From JAXMBN01 sp046349875 (GTDB taxonomy: Bacteria; Planctomycetota; Planctomycetia; Pirellulales; Pirellulaceae): 64,000 bases of DNA. Shown in pieces: positions 9,817 to 19,163 of this stretch; the stretch's first letter is position 1, and the number at the start of each line of letters is the position of its first letter. A program made the translations under genes and the position numbers. Location of the stretch: NCBI GenBank assembly GCA_046349875.1, contig JAXMBN010000009.1:100881-164880 (forward strand), read 5' to 3'. Below the pieces are notes generated by a model, which had not been told where the DNA came from, did no database searches, and was given only the letters and a program-made list of their open reading frames with translations.

Positions 9817-10836
9817 ATGTCCGACGATGTACTCAGTCGAAGTGACGTTGAAGACCTTTTGAAGTCTATGGATAGTGGTACTGTCCAAAAGACTACCAGC
9901 AAACCTGAGATCAAGAAGTCAGCTCCTAAAGCTCGCGTTTTAACCTACGATTTCAAAAGACCTGAACGTGTTGGCAAAGAGCAAATGCGAGCTCTTCAGT
10001 CACTCCACGAAGGCTTAGGGCGAAACCTTGGTGCATCGCTGTCAGCGTTTCTTCGTACCATTATGGAAGTCAAGCTCATCAGCGTTGACCAACTCACCTA
10101 CAGCGAGTTTGTCTATAGCCTTGAAATCCCTACATGCTTCAACCTTCTGAAGCCCAATCCGCTCGAAGGCAATTGGATTCTCGACATCAGTCCCTCGCTG
10201 CTTTACCCCATCATCGACCGAATGCTGGGAGGAAGCGTAAGCGCCGACTCGGCACTGAAACGACCACTTTCTGAAATTGAGTTGCGTCTTGCAAACCGTG
10301 TTACGAATGTGGTGCTACGCGAGCTGCAAAATGCGTGGGCCAACGTCGTTACTCTGAAGATGGAAGTGGAACGCGTGGAGAGCAACCCACAGCTCGTCCA
10401 AATTGTTCCTCCCAACGAAGTTGTCATCATGGTGAGCTTTGAAATGGTGATGGGCAATCTCCGCGGAATGACAAACCTCTGCATTCCATTCAACACCATT
10501 GAACGGGTAGGAAGCAAACTCACAAGCAACAGCTGGATTGGCTATGCATCAAGCCGAAAGAGTGAGGCGAGCAAGAAGCAAATCACAGAACAGCTCGACG
10601 GAGCTTTGGCTGAAGTCATCGTTACCTTGGCGAACTCAACCATCAAAACCAAGGACCTTTTCGATCTGCAGGTCGGCGATATCATTTCGACCGAAAAGGC
10701 CGTTCAAAGCCCGATCGAAGTAGAGGTAACCAATGTCGTGAAGTTTCTTGCATCCTTAGGAAGCTTCAAGGGTCGCAAGGCCATAAAGATCGAAGACTGT
10801 TTGGAAGACAATCCCAAATACACGCGGAAAGATTAG
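9817..10836 (+). CDS. fliM: Flagellar motor switch protein FliM
   Basis: FliM forms the C-ring of the flagellar motor and binds CheY-P. The 339-residue protein starts MSDDVLSRSDVEDLL, a diverged version of the N-terminal FliM motif, then has the CheC-like middle domain (about 60-250, with KPNPLEGNWILDISPSL and IIDRMLGG) and a C-terminal SpoA/FliN-like domain (about 265-335). GAGAGGAGGACAGG precedes the ATG. No other flagellar gene is in the window, so it is separated from its partners here. Its stop overlaps the convergent accD stop by 4 bases. Confidence 0.93.
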   Translation: MSDDVLSRSDVEDLLKSMDSGTVQKTTSKPEIKKSAPKARVLTYDFKRPERVGKEQMRALQSLHEGLGRNLGASLSAFLRTIMEVKLISVDQLTYSEFVYSLEIPTCFNLLKPNPLEGNWILDISPSLLYPIIDRMLGGSVSADSALKRPLSEIELRLANRVTNVVLRELQNAWANVVTLKMEVERVESNPQLVQIVPPNEVVIMVSFEMVMGNLRGMTNLCIPFNTIERVGSKLTSNSWIGYASSRKSEASKKQITEQLDGALAEVIVTLANSTIKTKDLFDLQVGDIISTEKAVQSPIEVEVTNVVKFLASLGSFKGRKAIKIEDCLEDNPKYTRKD

Positions 10837-11681
10837 AGCTTTCCGCAGTAATCGATTGCCCGAGCGATTTCTGTCTTTAGTTTTTCGCGGGGAACAATGC
10901 GGTCAATGTAGCCATGTTCGAGCAAGAACTCGCTCGTCTGAAAACCTGGTGGCAATTCAATTTTGATCGTTGCTTTGATCGTTCGCGGGCCAGCAAATCC
11001 GATCAGTGCCTTCGGTTCTGCGAAAACGAGATCCCCGAGGGAGGCAAAACTGGCCGCAACGCCGCCCATGGTTGGATTCGTCAAGATCGATATATAAAGA
11101 CCACCGTTGGCATGATAACGAGCCAAAGCGGCTGAGACCTTTGCCATCTGCATCAATGATAGAATTCCTTCATGCATTCGAGCACCGCCGCCAGAACCGC
11201 TAATAATGATGAGCGGAAGGCTATGTTCGGTGGCGACCTCGATCAACCGCGTCAAACGTTCACCAACGACCGAACCCATGCTACCCATAATGAAAGCCGA
11301 ATCGGTCACGCCGATCGCTACGCGTCGTGCGCGGATCATACCTGTTCCTGTCAGCGCCGCGTCAGTGAGACCTGTTCGTTTTTGCTCTGATTTGAGTCGC
11401 TCTGCATAACCTTTTTTATCTGCAAATCGAAGCGGATCTGCAGGTAATACGTCTTCATAAAGTGCTTCAAATGTACCTTCATCGATTACTTGCGAGATTC
11501 GTTCCCGAGCCGGCACGTAGAGATGGTACTGACATTTGGGACAAACGTTCTGTCGTCGCTCCGCTTCTTTTCGATAAATGGAGCCAAGGCATCCAGGGCA
11601 TTTGATCCATACGCCCTCGGGAACACCACGTTTATTTGAGGTTGAGTTCACTGCGATTCTTGATTCGTCCACACTTGCCAT
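10833..11681 (-). CDS. accD: Acetyl-CoA carboxylase carboxyltransferase subunit beta
   Basis: This subunit transfers the carboxyl group from biotin to acetyl-CoA in the first step of fatty acid synthesis. The 282-residue protein has the N-terminal zinc ribbon (CPGC at about 29-32 and CPKC about 19 residues later) and the crotonase-like core with SGSGGGARMHEG and NPTMGGVAASFASLGD. Length and order match AccD. It is the last gene of an apparent operon after rpe and the phosphatase-like gene, with a 13-base gap. AccA is not in the window. Confidence 0.95.
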   Translation of the reverse strand: MASVDESRIAVNSTSNKRGVPEGVWIKCPGCLGSIYRKEAERRQNVCPKCQYHLYVPARERISQVIDEGTFEALYEDVLPADPLRFADKKGYAERLKSEQKRTGLTDAALTGTGMIRARRVAIGVTDSAFIMGSMGSVVGERLTRLIEVATEHSLPLIIISGSGGGARMHEGILSLMQMAKVSAALARYHANGGLYISILTNPTMGGVAASFASLGDLVFAEPKALIGFAGPRTIKATIKIELPPGFQTSEFLLEHGYIDRIVPREKLKTEIARAIDYCGKL

Positions 11682-11694
11682 GTTCGTCCCTGCA

Positions 11695-12303
11695 TTACCT
11701 TACGAGTTGTCCCGATTTTGAATCGGCAGCATTCGTATCTTGTTCAATGTCGCTTTCGATGAGCTCCCACTGCGCTTGATCGCACTCTGACTGCCATAGA
11801 TCACCGATTTCATCCGATCCAAGCAATTCCTTTACCACACTTGCGAGCGGCTCTGGGATGACCAAAGCGACGAGTCCTGCGTCATGCTTCTTTGCCCATT
11901 TATCTAGGGTTTTCTTGACCCTAGTTTTAGCATCCTCAATCGTTTCTCCGCCTGGTGGGCAGATCGATTCTGGATGCTCCTGGACTTGTCGGTAGACCTT
12001 GGGCTGTTGTCTTCGAACTTCATCGATGAGCTTACCTTCCCAAAGGCCGTGGTTTAGGTTTCTTAGAGTATCAACGACCTTCCATTTCGATCGGCACCGC
12101 TTGGCAACCTCGGCTGCAGTCTGTTGTGCAGATTCACAAGGAGCTGAGTAGACCATATCGACACGAAAATCTGCGATCTCTTCAGCAGTCTTGATGACTT
12201 GATTTGAACCAACCTCTGAGAGAGGCATGTCCATAGCGCCTTTGATCCGCCCTTGTTCATCAAAGGCTGTCGATCCAGGGCGAATGAGGATTACTCGAAA
12301 CAT
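11695..12303 (-). CDS. Histidine-phosphatase-fold protein lacking catalytic residues
   Basis: The 202-residue protein follows the phosphoglycerate-mutase/histidine phosphatase fold from end to end, but the catalytic residues are changed. The RHG motif with the phosphorylated histidine is replaced by RPG (LIRPGST, P9). The SxxxRAxQTA arginine is missing (SAPCESAQQTA), the acid of the E..xG.WEG motif is changed (NLNHGLWEGK), and the second histidine (VSHG-type) is replaced in ALVIPEP. The PPGGET loop is kept. The frame is intact with an ATG start, and it lies in an operon between rpe (20 bases) and accD (13 bases). It is therefore more likely a binding or regulatory pseudoenzyme than an active phosphatase; the function is unknown. 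Confidence 0.82.
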   Translation of the reverse strand: MFRVILIRPGSTAFDEQGRIKGAMDMPLSEVGSNQVIKTAEEIADFRVDMVYSAPCESAQQTAAEVAKRCRSKWKVVDTLRNLNHGLWEGKLIDEVRRQQPKVYRQVQEHPESICPPGGETIEDAKTRVKKTLDKWAKKHDAGLVALVIPEPLASVVKELLGSDEIGDLWQSECDQAQWELIESDIEQDTNAADSKSGQLVR

Positions 12304-12323
12304 ACACCTTTTCCAAAAGGACC

Positions 12324-13031
12324 CTAGCTGACCACTTGCGTCGCTTGACGCAATCGTTGAACAGCCTCCGAATAGTCGGCCTGGCGAAAAATCGCCGAGC
12401 CAACTACGATCAAATCCACTCCAGCCGCCACGGCCGGACCAATGGTTTCCAAGTTGATTCCACCATCTACTTCGAGCAGGACTTGGTCCCCCAAAGCTTG
12501 ACGTAATGTGTTGATTCGGACGAGCGCATTAGGATCAAAGGACTGTCCTCCGAATCCTGCTTCGACGCTCATTACCAAAAGCAAATCGCACGTCCGCAAA
12601 AGCTCGATGTTCGCGTCCAACTCGGTCTTTGGATTGTACGCCAGTCCGGTTGCGACACCCATTTGTTGGAATTGAGCGATCAACTCCATAGGTTCTTCAA
12701 CAGCTTCGCGATGAAAAGTAATCGCATCTGCCCCGGCATTGACGAATGCAGTGGCATATTTCGCTGGATCCTCAATCATGAGGTGGACATCTACAACCAT
12801 GTCGGTCAATCGCCGAATAGCCTCAACTATCGGCATACCGTAGGTCAGGTTCGGTACGAACCTGCCATCCATGACATCCAAATGCAATGCCGACACTCCA
12901 GCATCTTCAAGCCGACGCACTTCTCTCTCAAGGTTCCCAAAATCGCAGAGCAAAAGGGATGGGAGAATGCATGGCCGGGCGTTTTTGAGGGCCTGCAATG
13001 TCTTGATTCTGTGCGATTCTCGCGAATCCAT
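12324..13031 (-). CDS. rpe: Ribulose-phosphate 3-epimerase
   Basis: This pentose-phosphate and Calvin-cycle enzyme interconverts ribulose 5-phosphate and xylulose 5-phosphate. The TIM-barrel protein of 235 residues shows the family motifs: PSLLLCDFGNL, HLDVMDGRFVPNLTYG with the metal and catalytic residues, DVHLMI, TFHREA, the SVEAGFGGQSF phosphate-binding segment and EVDGGI. The first 15 or so residues extend beyond most homologues, so a later start is possible. It leads the operon with the phosphatase-like gene and accD. Confidence 0.95.
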   Translation of the reverse strand: MDSRESHRIKTLQALKNARPCILPSLLLCDFGNLEREVRRLEDAGVSALHLDVMDGRFVPNLTYGMPIVEAIRRLTDMVVDVHLMIEDPAKYATAFVNAGADAITFHREAVEEPMELIAQFQQMGVATGLAYNPKTELDANIELLRTCDLLLVMSVEAGFGGQSFDPNALVRINTLRQALGDQVLLEVDGGINLETIGPAVAAGVDLIVVGSAIFRQADYSEAVQRLRQATQVVS

Positions 13032-13634
13032 ACCGAATTCCGAACAAGGATGGCCTCAAAACAACCTGAGACCCAGGGGTGTGAACAACTCCCTCACACC
13101 TCACTCCAGCATTGGAAGCAATGCAAAAAGTGGTTTAGGAACTAGTTTAGTTCTCTAGCTGGCCTTCAACATTAGCCTCTTGAGGTGAGGTTTGGCAAGT
13201 CCTCGCTACAAACTACACGTCACCCCAAAAGTGGTAGACTCTATTCCAAGTTCAATCGACGCTTGGACTTCGAACTAATTCCGGCAATCTCGCCGCAACC
13301 CAAAACAAAGTCGCAATTTCCCAAAGCTCTCTTTCGCGACGGCCGGACACCCCTCCCTATAGCGACGTTAACTCGAGGCCACACGGGGACAGTCCCCGGG
13401 ACATCTGGGGCTTCCATAGTTCGGGGACTGTCCCCGTGACGTCTGGGGCTTGGGGACTGTCCCCAAATTGAATTCCGGAAACTTGGGGACTGTCCCCAGG
13501 TGATCGAGGGACAGGTGGGGACAGTCCCTGAGATTTGATGGGGCGATCTTGCTGGATTGGACGGCAATTGGCATGATGCAAAAACTCGCTCGAAGTGTCC
13601 CTGCCTTCTCGACAAGCTTTTTTGAAAGCCCTCC
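13032..13634. other. Intergenic region with palindrome cluster 3
   Basis: This region of about 600 bases separates the divergent rpe and hexulose-phosphate-synthase-like genes. I see no gene in it; small open frames in the right half cross the repeats. The left 350 bases show nothing recognisable apart from being the rpe upstream region. Confidence 0.6.
13385..13529. repeat. Palindromic repeat cluster 3 (GGGGACWGTCCCC)
   Basis: Copies lie at 13385-13397 (centre A), 13423-13435, 13452-13464 and 13485-13497 (centre T), and 13517-13529 (centre A, last base changed). Unlike clusters 1 and 2 the orientation is mixed, and spacing is irregular (29-38 bases). No transposase is adjacent, as expected for REP elements acted on in trans. 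Confidence 0.88.
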
Positions 13635-14354
13635 ATGAAACCGATCGTTCAAATTTCGCTTGACCTCACCGACCTCGAACAAGCCCTTCAGACAGCAGAG
13701 CTAGCAATTGAAGCTGGTGTCGATTGGCTTGAAGCCGGCACTCCGCTCATCCTTGCAGAAGGTCTCCACGCGATTCGCGGCCTACGTTCACGTTTCCCCA
13801 ATGTCCCGATCGTTGCGGATCTCAAGACGATGGATGGTGGATATCTCGAAGCGGAAATGATGGCTAAAGCGGGCGCTACTCATGTAGTGGTCATGGCAAG
13901 AGCTCATGAAGAGACGATCAAATGTGTGGTGAAAGCTGGACACGATTATGGGATCGGGGTCATGGGAGATAATCTTGGGTTTCCCGATATGGTCGCGGGA
14001 GCCAAGTTGCTGGAAGATCTGGGATGTGACTATGTGATTCATCACATCGGTTACGATGAGCGTCGCGGAATCGCGGCTAGTGGAAGGCGTGCACCAACCC
14101 CGATGGATCAACTCCAACAGATCGTCGATGCCGTATCTGTTCCCGTGCAAGCCGTGGGAGGACTCACCATCGATCAAGCCATCAGCACTCCATCGTACGG
14201 TGCCCCGCTGGTAGTCCTGGGCGCACCGCTTGCGATTGATAGCGATCGTTTTGCTCAAGCAGGTGGCGATCTACCAGCAATTTTGCGTAAGATCTGTGAT
14301 GCAGTTCACTCGCATGGTGACGTTCCCGTCCGCAAGCCACCACGCGTTGGCTAA
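13635..14354 (+). CDS. 3-hexulose-6-phosphate synthase-like (HUMPS/OMPDC family) protein
   Basis: The 239-residue protein belongs to the orotidine-monophosphate-decarboxylase suprafamily. The signature VADLKTMDGGYLEAEMMAKAGA matches the DLKTMDAG motif of hexulose-6-phosphate synthase, which joins formaldehyde to ribulose 5-phosphate, and of the related 3-keto-gulonate-6-phosphate decarboxylases. A VGGLTIDQA segment near residue 175 fits the phosphate-binding loop. No Phi (hexulose isomerase) or formaldehyde-activating enzyme gene is adjacent, so sugar-acid decarboxylation or formaldehyde fixation are both possible. The next gene is a broken zinc dehydrogenase on the same strand, perhaps from one sugar pathway. 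Confidence 0.82.
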   Translation: MKPIVQISLDLTDLEQALQTAELAIEAGVDWLEAGTPLILAEGLHAIRGLRSRFPNVPIVADLKTMDGGYLEAEMMAKAGATHVVVMARAHEETIKCVVKAGHDYGIGVMGDNLGFPDMVAGAKLLEDLGCDYVIHHIGYDERRGIAASGRRAPTPMDQLQQIVDAVSVPVQAVGGLTIDQAISTPSYGAPLVVLGAPLAIDSDRFAQAGGDLPAILRKICDAVHSHGDVPVRKPPRVG

Positions 14355-14472
14355 TAAACAGTATCGCGCCAACCACTTCGACAACGATATTCAGCCCAAT
14401 GCCAGGCTCAAACTGCCTAGTGAAGCCACTGCTCTCCCTATACACCTACCACGCCTTCAAGGATTCTCACGA

Positions 14473-15496
14473 ATGAACCAGACCGCGGTCGTCAATTATT
14501 CTTCAGCCCCTCACTCTGTCCGATTGGAAGAGATTCCCGTTCCCACCATTGGTGATCATGATGTGCTCTTGGAGGTCGCGGCCATTGGGGTATGTGGAAG
14601 CGATCTGCACCAATGGACGGGCGAACATTCTTGGCCGGTCAATTATCCAGTTGTATTAGGGCACGAGTTTTCGGGACGCATCCATACCTTGGGACGCGAA
14701 GTCACAGGATGGAAAGAAGGCGATCGCGTGTGCAGCGAGACCGCAGCGGTGATCAACCCGGATAGTCCGATGTCGCGTTCCGGTCGTTACAATCTCGACC
14801 CCAATCGCAAAGGATTTGGTTACGGGGTCAATGGAGCGATGACACACTACGTGCGCGTGCCCTCTCGCTGTCTGCACCGCGTTCCCGATGGACTTCCTCT
14901 TCGTTGGGCTGCCTTAACAGAACCTTTGCGTTGCGTACTCTGCCGTTGCGGCCCAGGTCAATGTTGCCAGGTGATCGCATCTTGGTCCTTGGACCAGGGC
15001 CCATTGGTTTGCTATGCGGTGCCATCGCCCGATTGCGAGGAGCCGAGGTGGCCGTTGTTGGGTTGCCTCGCGACGCCAAACGTCTTGAGATCGCTCGCGA
15101 GTTCGGATGCATCCACTAACGGAAGGTGTGAAGAATGGGCCGTCGCGATGGACTCGGCGTCGAAGGAGTTGTCGATGCGGCAGGCATTTCCGCAACCCTC
15201 AAGACCGCCATCGATTTAGTTCGACCTGCGAGACGGATTAGCAAAGTGGGTTGGGGGGAGGCACCGATCAATTTTCGCTCGACCCCTTAGTTCAAAAAAA
15301 CGTCACTCTTCAAGGTTCCTTCAGCCACAATTGGCCAATGTGGGAACGCGTGCTGTGGCTTCTCGCATCAGGTGCTTTACAAGTCGATAAAGTCGTCGGT
15401 GGCAAATGGGCCCTTGAAGATTGGCATGAAGCCTTTGAAACGATGCATAGCGGAACGGTTGCCAAGTCCTTGCTCCTCGTTCAACCAGATGCCTAA
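14473..15496 (+). pseudogene. Zinc-dependent alcohol/sorbitol dehydrogenase, frameshifted
   Basis: Pieces of one medium-chain dehydrogenase lie in order in different frames. The ATG at 14473 opens the GroES-like zinc domain with GVCGSDLHQW and LGHEFSG. The frame is lost at about 14929 and again near 14967, where the Rossmann motif LVLGPGPIGLLCG appears in another frame. Another break lies near 15118-15150, and a fourth in the G-run at about 15255, where one G seems missing before GGGTDQF. The last piece ends at 15496. Family members are about 340-350 residues, which fits the joined length. The four lesions could be real decay or sequencing errors. Confidence 0.82.
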
Positions 15497-15512
15497 CTGC
15501 TATATTTAGCCT

Positions 15513-18500
15513 ATGGGCAACCACGAAACCAACCCTGCTGATCCACAACGTCTTCGACTCGCCGAGCTTTTACGTGCGAAGATTGCACAAGCACGCGAGT
15601 TTCCCATGTCGGCAAGTCAGCAGGGGTTGTGGTATGCCTATCGTCGCAATCCGCTGAATACGTCGTTCAATGTCTTCTTACCTGTCCGCATGCGAACGAC
15701 GATCGATCTCCATGCATTGCGAGAAACGATGCAAGCATTGGTACAGCGTCACGCGTGCTTGCGAACGACATTCTCGGATAAGAGCCATAACTCCAGCGAA
15801 AGCGTGCTTATACAACGAGTCCATTCGGAAGCAGCGCCTGAGTTTCGCATCGTCCCTGCTTTCAACATGGACGACGAAAAACTTCGCCACCAATTGATCG
15901 AAGAAGCGATGCGGCCGTTTGATCTCGAGAAGGGCCCTCTTCTGCGAATGCTTGTCTTTCAAGTATCTTCGGATGATTGGGTATTGCTGGCAGTCACGCA
16001 CCACATCGTGGTCGACTTTTGGTCGTTAATAATCATTCTCAATGAAGTTCGGGAGATCTACCCTAGCCTTCAAAACAAGCGCCCCATACGCCTTAAGCCC
16101 GCTCGTTCCAACTATTCTGAGTTTGTTCAATATCAACAGGCATTTCTTGCTTCTGAAGCTGGAAAACAGATGCAATCGTTTTGGAGAGGCGAACTCGACG
16201 GTGTTCCCTTGATCCTGGAGTTGCCTACCGATTTTGAGCGTCCTACATCCTTCTCAGGAAATGCGTCGGTATGTCCACTTCGATTGGACGCCGATCACTT
16301 CCATGGCGTGATGCAACTTGCAACAAAACTGTATACGACGCCAGTCGTGGTGCTCCAAGCTGCCATTCAAGAATTTCTTCACCGGTACAGTGGTCAGACT
16401 CGTTTCGTCACGGGAAGCCCGTTCTCCGGAAGACGTCATCAAAAGTTTGAAGACACGATTGGCTTTTTCGTCAATATGCTTCCAATCGTCGCGAATCTCG
16501 ATGACGATCCGACCTTTGAGCAACTTATCGTTCGTGTTCGAGATCGGATGGTTGCTGCTCTCGAACATCAAGACTACCCGTTTTCAGCAATTGTCCAAGA
16601 TGCACAAGTCGCTCGCGATCCGAGTCGAAGTCCTATTTTTCAAGTCTCTTGCACGTTTGAGAAATCCCATCTTCGAGAGGAATCTGGTCGCGCGAGCTTT
16701 TTGTTTCCCGTTCAGAACCAACGCATCCATTTCAGCGATTTTGAGCACGAAAATTTTTATGTTCCGCAACAAACGTGCCATCATGATCTCGAGTTCGTAT
16801 TTGAACAAACAGCCGATGCACTTCTAGGCATGCTGATCTATTGCCGAGAACTCTTTCAGGAGTCGACGGTTCAGTGGATGGCAACTCATTTTGGTACTTT
16901 GTTTCACCAGCTTCTGACGCAATCGGATCGTCCGATTTCAACGGTAGATTGGGGCCAAACGGAGCTCCATAGTCTCTCGGTGATACATGGGGCCAGTCAT
17001 TCTCCTGCGGACAATGTTCTTGCAATGTTTCAAGAACACTGCCAGCATTCGCCACATCAACTTGCGGTGGACTCTGCGGATGAAAGTTGGACATACCAAG
17101 AGCTGCATGCGAGGGCCATCGCACTTCAGCATCAGCTTTGCGCGCTTCAAATGCCTGCTGGTGCTTACGTCCCTGTCGTTGGCCCCCTTGGCCCGCATGT
17201 ACTCCCGGGGGTCTTGGCCGTTTGGATGGCTGGTGGGATCGTTGTTCCGATCGACGCTCGGCATCCACCTCTTTCATGGCTACAGCTTGAACAGGCAATT
17301 CATCCATTCGCCGTCATCGATGCGAACACTAAAAACTACTCGTGGTTCCATGAGGCAACGTGCCCTATCCTTGCGACAAAGGATCTTGGCGGAAGTTTCT
17401 ATACGCAACATTCAGTCCCTTTGCATGAGAACTCGTACCTTCTTTACACATCGGGATCAACCGGTCAACCTAAAGGAGTGCTTGTTAGTCATGCGTCCCT
17501 TGCGAACACCATTGCTTGGCGCCAGCGAACCTTCATGCCGAATCCGCAGGATCGCATTTGGGCTTGCCTTTCCCATCAATTCGATGCGGGCTTTGGTCTC
17601 CTCATCACCGCGCTGTCAGCAGGAGCGACTCTTCAGTTCCCAAGCACCTCAGATCAAATCGATCTCACTTCGTGGATATCGGAAATAGCTGAAAAGAAAG
17701 TAAGCATTCTCTCGATGGTGCCGAGCGTCTTACGCGCCCTAGCATCGCAAGCGGATTTTGTTCGATGTCACTCGCTTCGCCAATGCTGGATCGGTGGCGA
17801 ATCGATGCCCGTCGACCTGCCTCGCTACTTCCGCTCTCGATCCAATGCCAAACTTTGGAACCTTTACGGTCCCACTGAAACCACCATTGAATGCCTCGCA
17901 AAGGATGTAACCTACCACGAAGAACCGTTCGTCATGACTCTTGGTCGTCCCATCGACAATATGCAAGTTGCCATTGTCGATCATCGCCAACGTTTTGTTC
18001 CCAAAACGGTTCCAGGTGAAATTGCGATTGAAGGCCCTGGAGTCAGTCAGGGATATCTCCATCAACCGGAAGCAACGTCGCAATCATTTCAAGCGATTCA
18101 GCGCGATTCAAACAATCGTTGGTACTTGTCAGGAGACCGAGGACGACTCTTAGCCAACGGCGAAATCCAGTTTCTCGGGCGGAAGGATTTCCAAATCAAG
18201 ATTCGTGGATTTCGGATCGAACTCGAAGAAATTGAAAACGTCTTCCTCAACCACCCTATGGTTGCTGAAGCCTGCATCGTGTGTCGTCACGCGGGAACAG
18301 ATCATGCCCAGCTTGCTGCTGTCATCGTGCTTAAGTCACGAAGCGAAACGCAAGAGGCTACATCGAATCTCAAGCAATTTGCAGCACAGTTTCTCGGCGC
18401 CTACAAGATTCCTCAGGCGTATTGGTTTGTAGATTCGATGCCGCGGCTCTCAAGCGGAAAAATCGATCGTGCAAAGGTCGGAGCATGGGTTGAGGATCAA

Positions 18501-19163
18501 GCCTATGAGTCGACCTTTCAAGAACCACGCAATGCCTTGGAAGATTACCTTTGCAAGGCTTGGTGTAACATGTTGGGCCTTTCTCAAATCGGCATCGATC
18601 AAAACTTTTTTGAGGCGGGAGGCAGCTCCCTTCAAGCCGCCATGTTGGCTTCAGAATTAAGTGTTCAGCTTCAACTGGACGTTCCTACTGCATTGTTTTT
18701 TGACCTAGCCGATATCGGTCGCATTGCTCAGCGACTCGCAGTACTTCATCCGGATGCCATCGCATCGCGGTTTGGCCAAGCAACTCTGGATACGTATGCT
18801 TCACAGCCCAACCACGGTTCCCAGGTAGAAACCCCGGCCTTTCCACCATTGGTAGTTCCCCTTCGCGATACAGGAACTCTATCTCCTTTGTGGATGGTCC
18901 ATCCACCAGGTGGACTTGTGGCTTGCTATCGCGATCTTGCAGCCCAAATGGATCCTTCAAGGCCCTTCTATGCCCTCCGAAGTCGAGGCCTGCACGGACA
19001 AGAGAAACTCCCGCAGTCCATTGAAGAAATGGCGGCGGAATATGCTCAATCGATTCAAAGCATTCAGCCTCTGTGGTCCCTACATTCTCGGTGGCTGGTC
19101 GCTCGGCGGGATCATCGCTTTGAACTCGCTCGTCGCCTTCAATCACGAGGCGAAACCGTCTAG
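15513..19163 (+). CDS. One-module nonribosomal peptide synthetase, C-A-T and start of TE
   Basis: The open frame gives 1216 residues. The condensation domain (about 30-460) has H163-H164 and D168 in HHIVVDFW, where the final G of HHxxxDG is F. The adenylation domain (about 515-1000) has TSGSTGQPKG (from about 646), LYGPTETT, SGDRGRL and SGKIDRA with the catalytic lysine. A by-eye alignment to GrsA gives pocket residues D-A-G-S-W-G-L-I-E-K; no substrate is proposed. The carrier domain has GGSS with the phosphopantetheine serine at S1038. A thioesterase begins near 1110 with WMVHPPGG, but the frame breaks near 19075, just before its GxSxG motif. No tailoring, transport or phosphopantetheinyl transferase gene is nearby. 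It starts 16 bases after the dehydrogenase remnant. Confidence 0.85.
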   Translation: MGNHETNPADPQRLRLAELLRAKIAQAREFPMSASQQGLWYAYRRNPLNTSFNVFLPVRMRTTIDLHALRETMQALVQRHACLRTTFSDKSHNSSESVLIQRVHSEAAPEFRIVPAFNMDDEKLRHQLIEEAMRPFDLEKGPLLRMLVFQVSSDDWVLLAVTHHIVVDFWSLIIILNEVREIYPSLQNKRPIRLKPARSNYSEFVQYQQAFLASEAGKQMQSFWRGELDGVPLILELPTDFERPTSFSGNASVCPLRLDADHFHGVMQLATKLYTTPVVVLQAAIQEFLHRYSGQTRFVTGSPFSGRRHQKFEDTIGFFVNMLPIVANLDDDPTFEQLIVRVRDRMVAALEHQDYPFSAIVQDAQVARDPSRSPIFQVSCTFEKSHLREESGRASFLFPVQNQRIHFSDFEHENFYVPQQTCHHDLEFVFEQTADALLGMLIYCRELFQESTVQWMATHFGTLFHQLLTQSDRPISTVDWGQTELHSLSVIHGASHSPADNVLAMFQEHCQHSPHQLAVDSADESWTYQELHARAIALQHQLCALQMPAGAYVPVVGPLGPHVLPGVLAVWMAGGIVVPIDARHPPLSWLQLEQAIHPFAVIDANTKNYSWFHEATCPILATKDLGGSFYTQHSVPLHENSYLLYTSGSTGQPKGVLVSHASLANTIAWRQRTFMPNPQDRIWACLSHQFDAGFGLLITALSAGATLQFPSTSDQIDLTSWISEIAEKKVSILSMVPSVLRALASQADFVRCHSLRQCWIGGESMPVDLPRYFRSRSNAKLWNLYGPTETTIECLAKDVTYHEEPFVMTLGRPIDNMQVAIVDHRQRFVPKTVPGEIAIEGPGVSQGYLHQPEATSQSFQAIQRDSNNRWYLSGDRGRLLANGEIQFLGRKDFQIKIRGFRIELEEIENVFLNHPMVAEACIVCRHAGTDHAQLAAVIVLKSRSETQEATSNLKQFAAQFLGAYKIPQAYWFVDSMPRLSSGKIDRAKVGAWVEDQAYESTFQEPRNALEDYLCKAWCNMLGLSQIGIDQNFFEAGGSSLQAAMLASELSVQLQLDVPTALFFDLADIGRIAQRLAVLHPDAIASRFGQATLDTYASQPNHGSQVETPAFPPLVVPLRDTGTLSPLWMVHPPGGLVACYRDLAAQMDPSRPFYALRSRGLHGQEKLPQSIEEMAAEYAQSIQSIQPLWSLHSRWLVARRDHRFELARRLQSRGETV

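Noticed and set aside
3332..13529. Repeat clusters as CRISPR arrays
   Set aside because: The repeated unit is a 13-base palindrome with irregular spacing and partly repeated flanks, and no cas genes are present.
13241..13682. Minus-strand open frames across the third repeat cluster
   Set aside because: Their sequence is the translated palindrome (repeated GTVP/GDSP-type words), not a protein.
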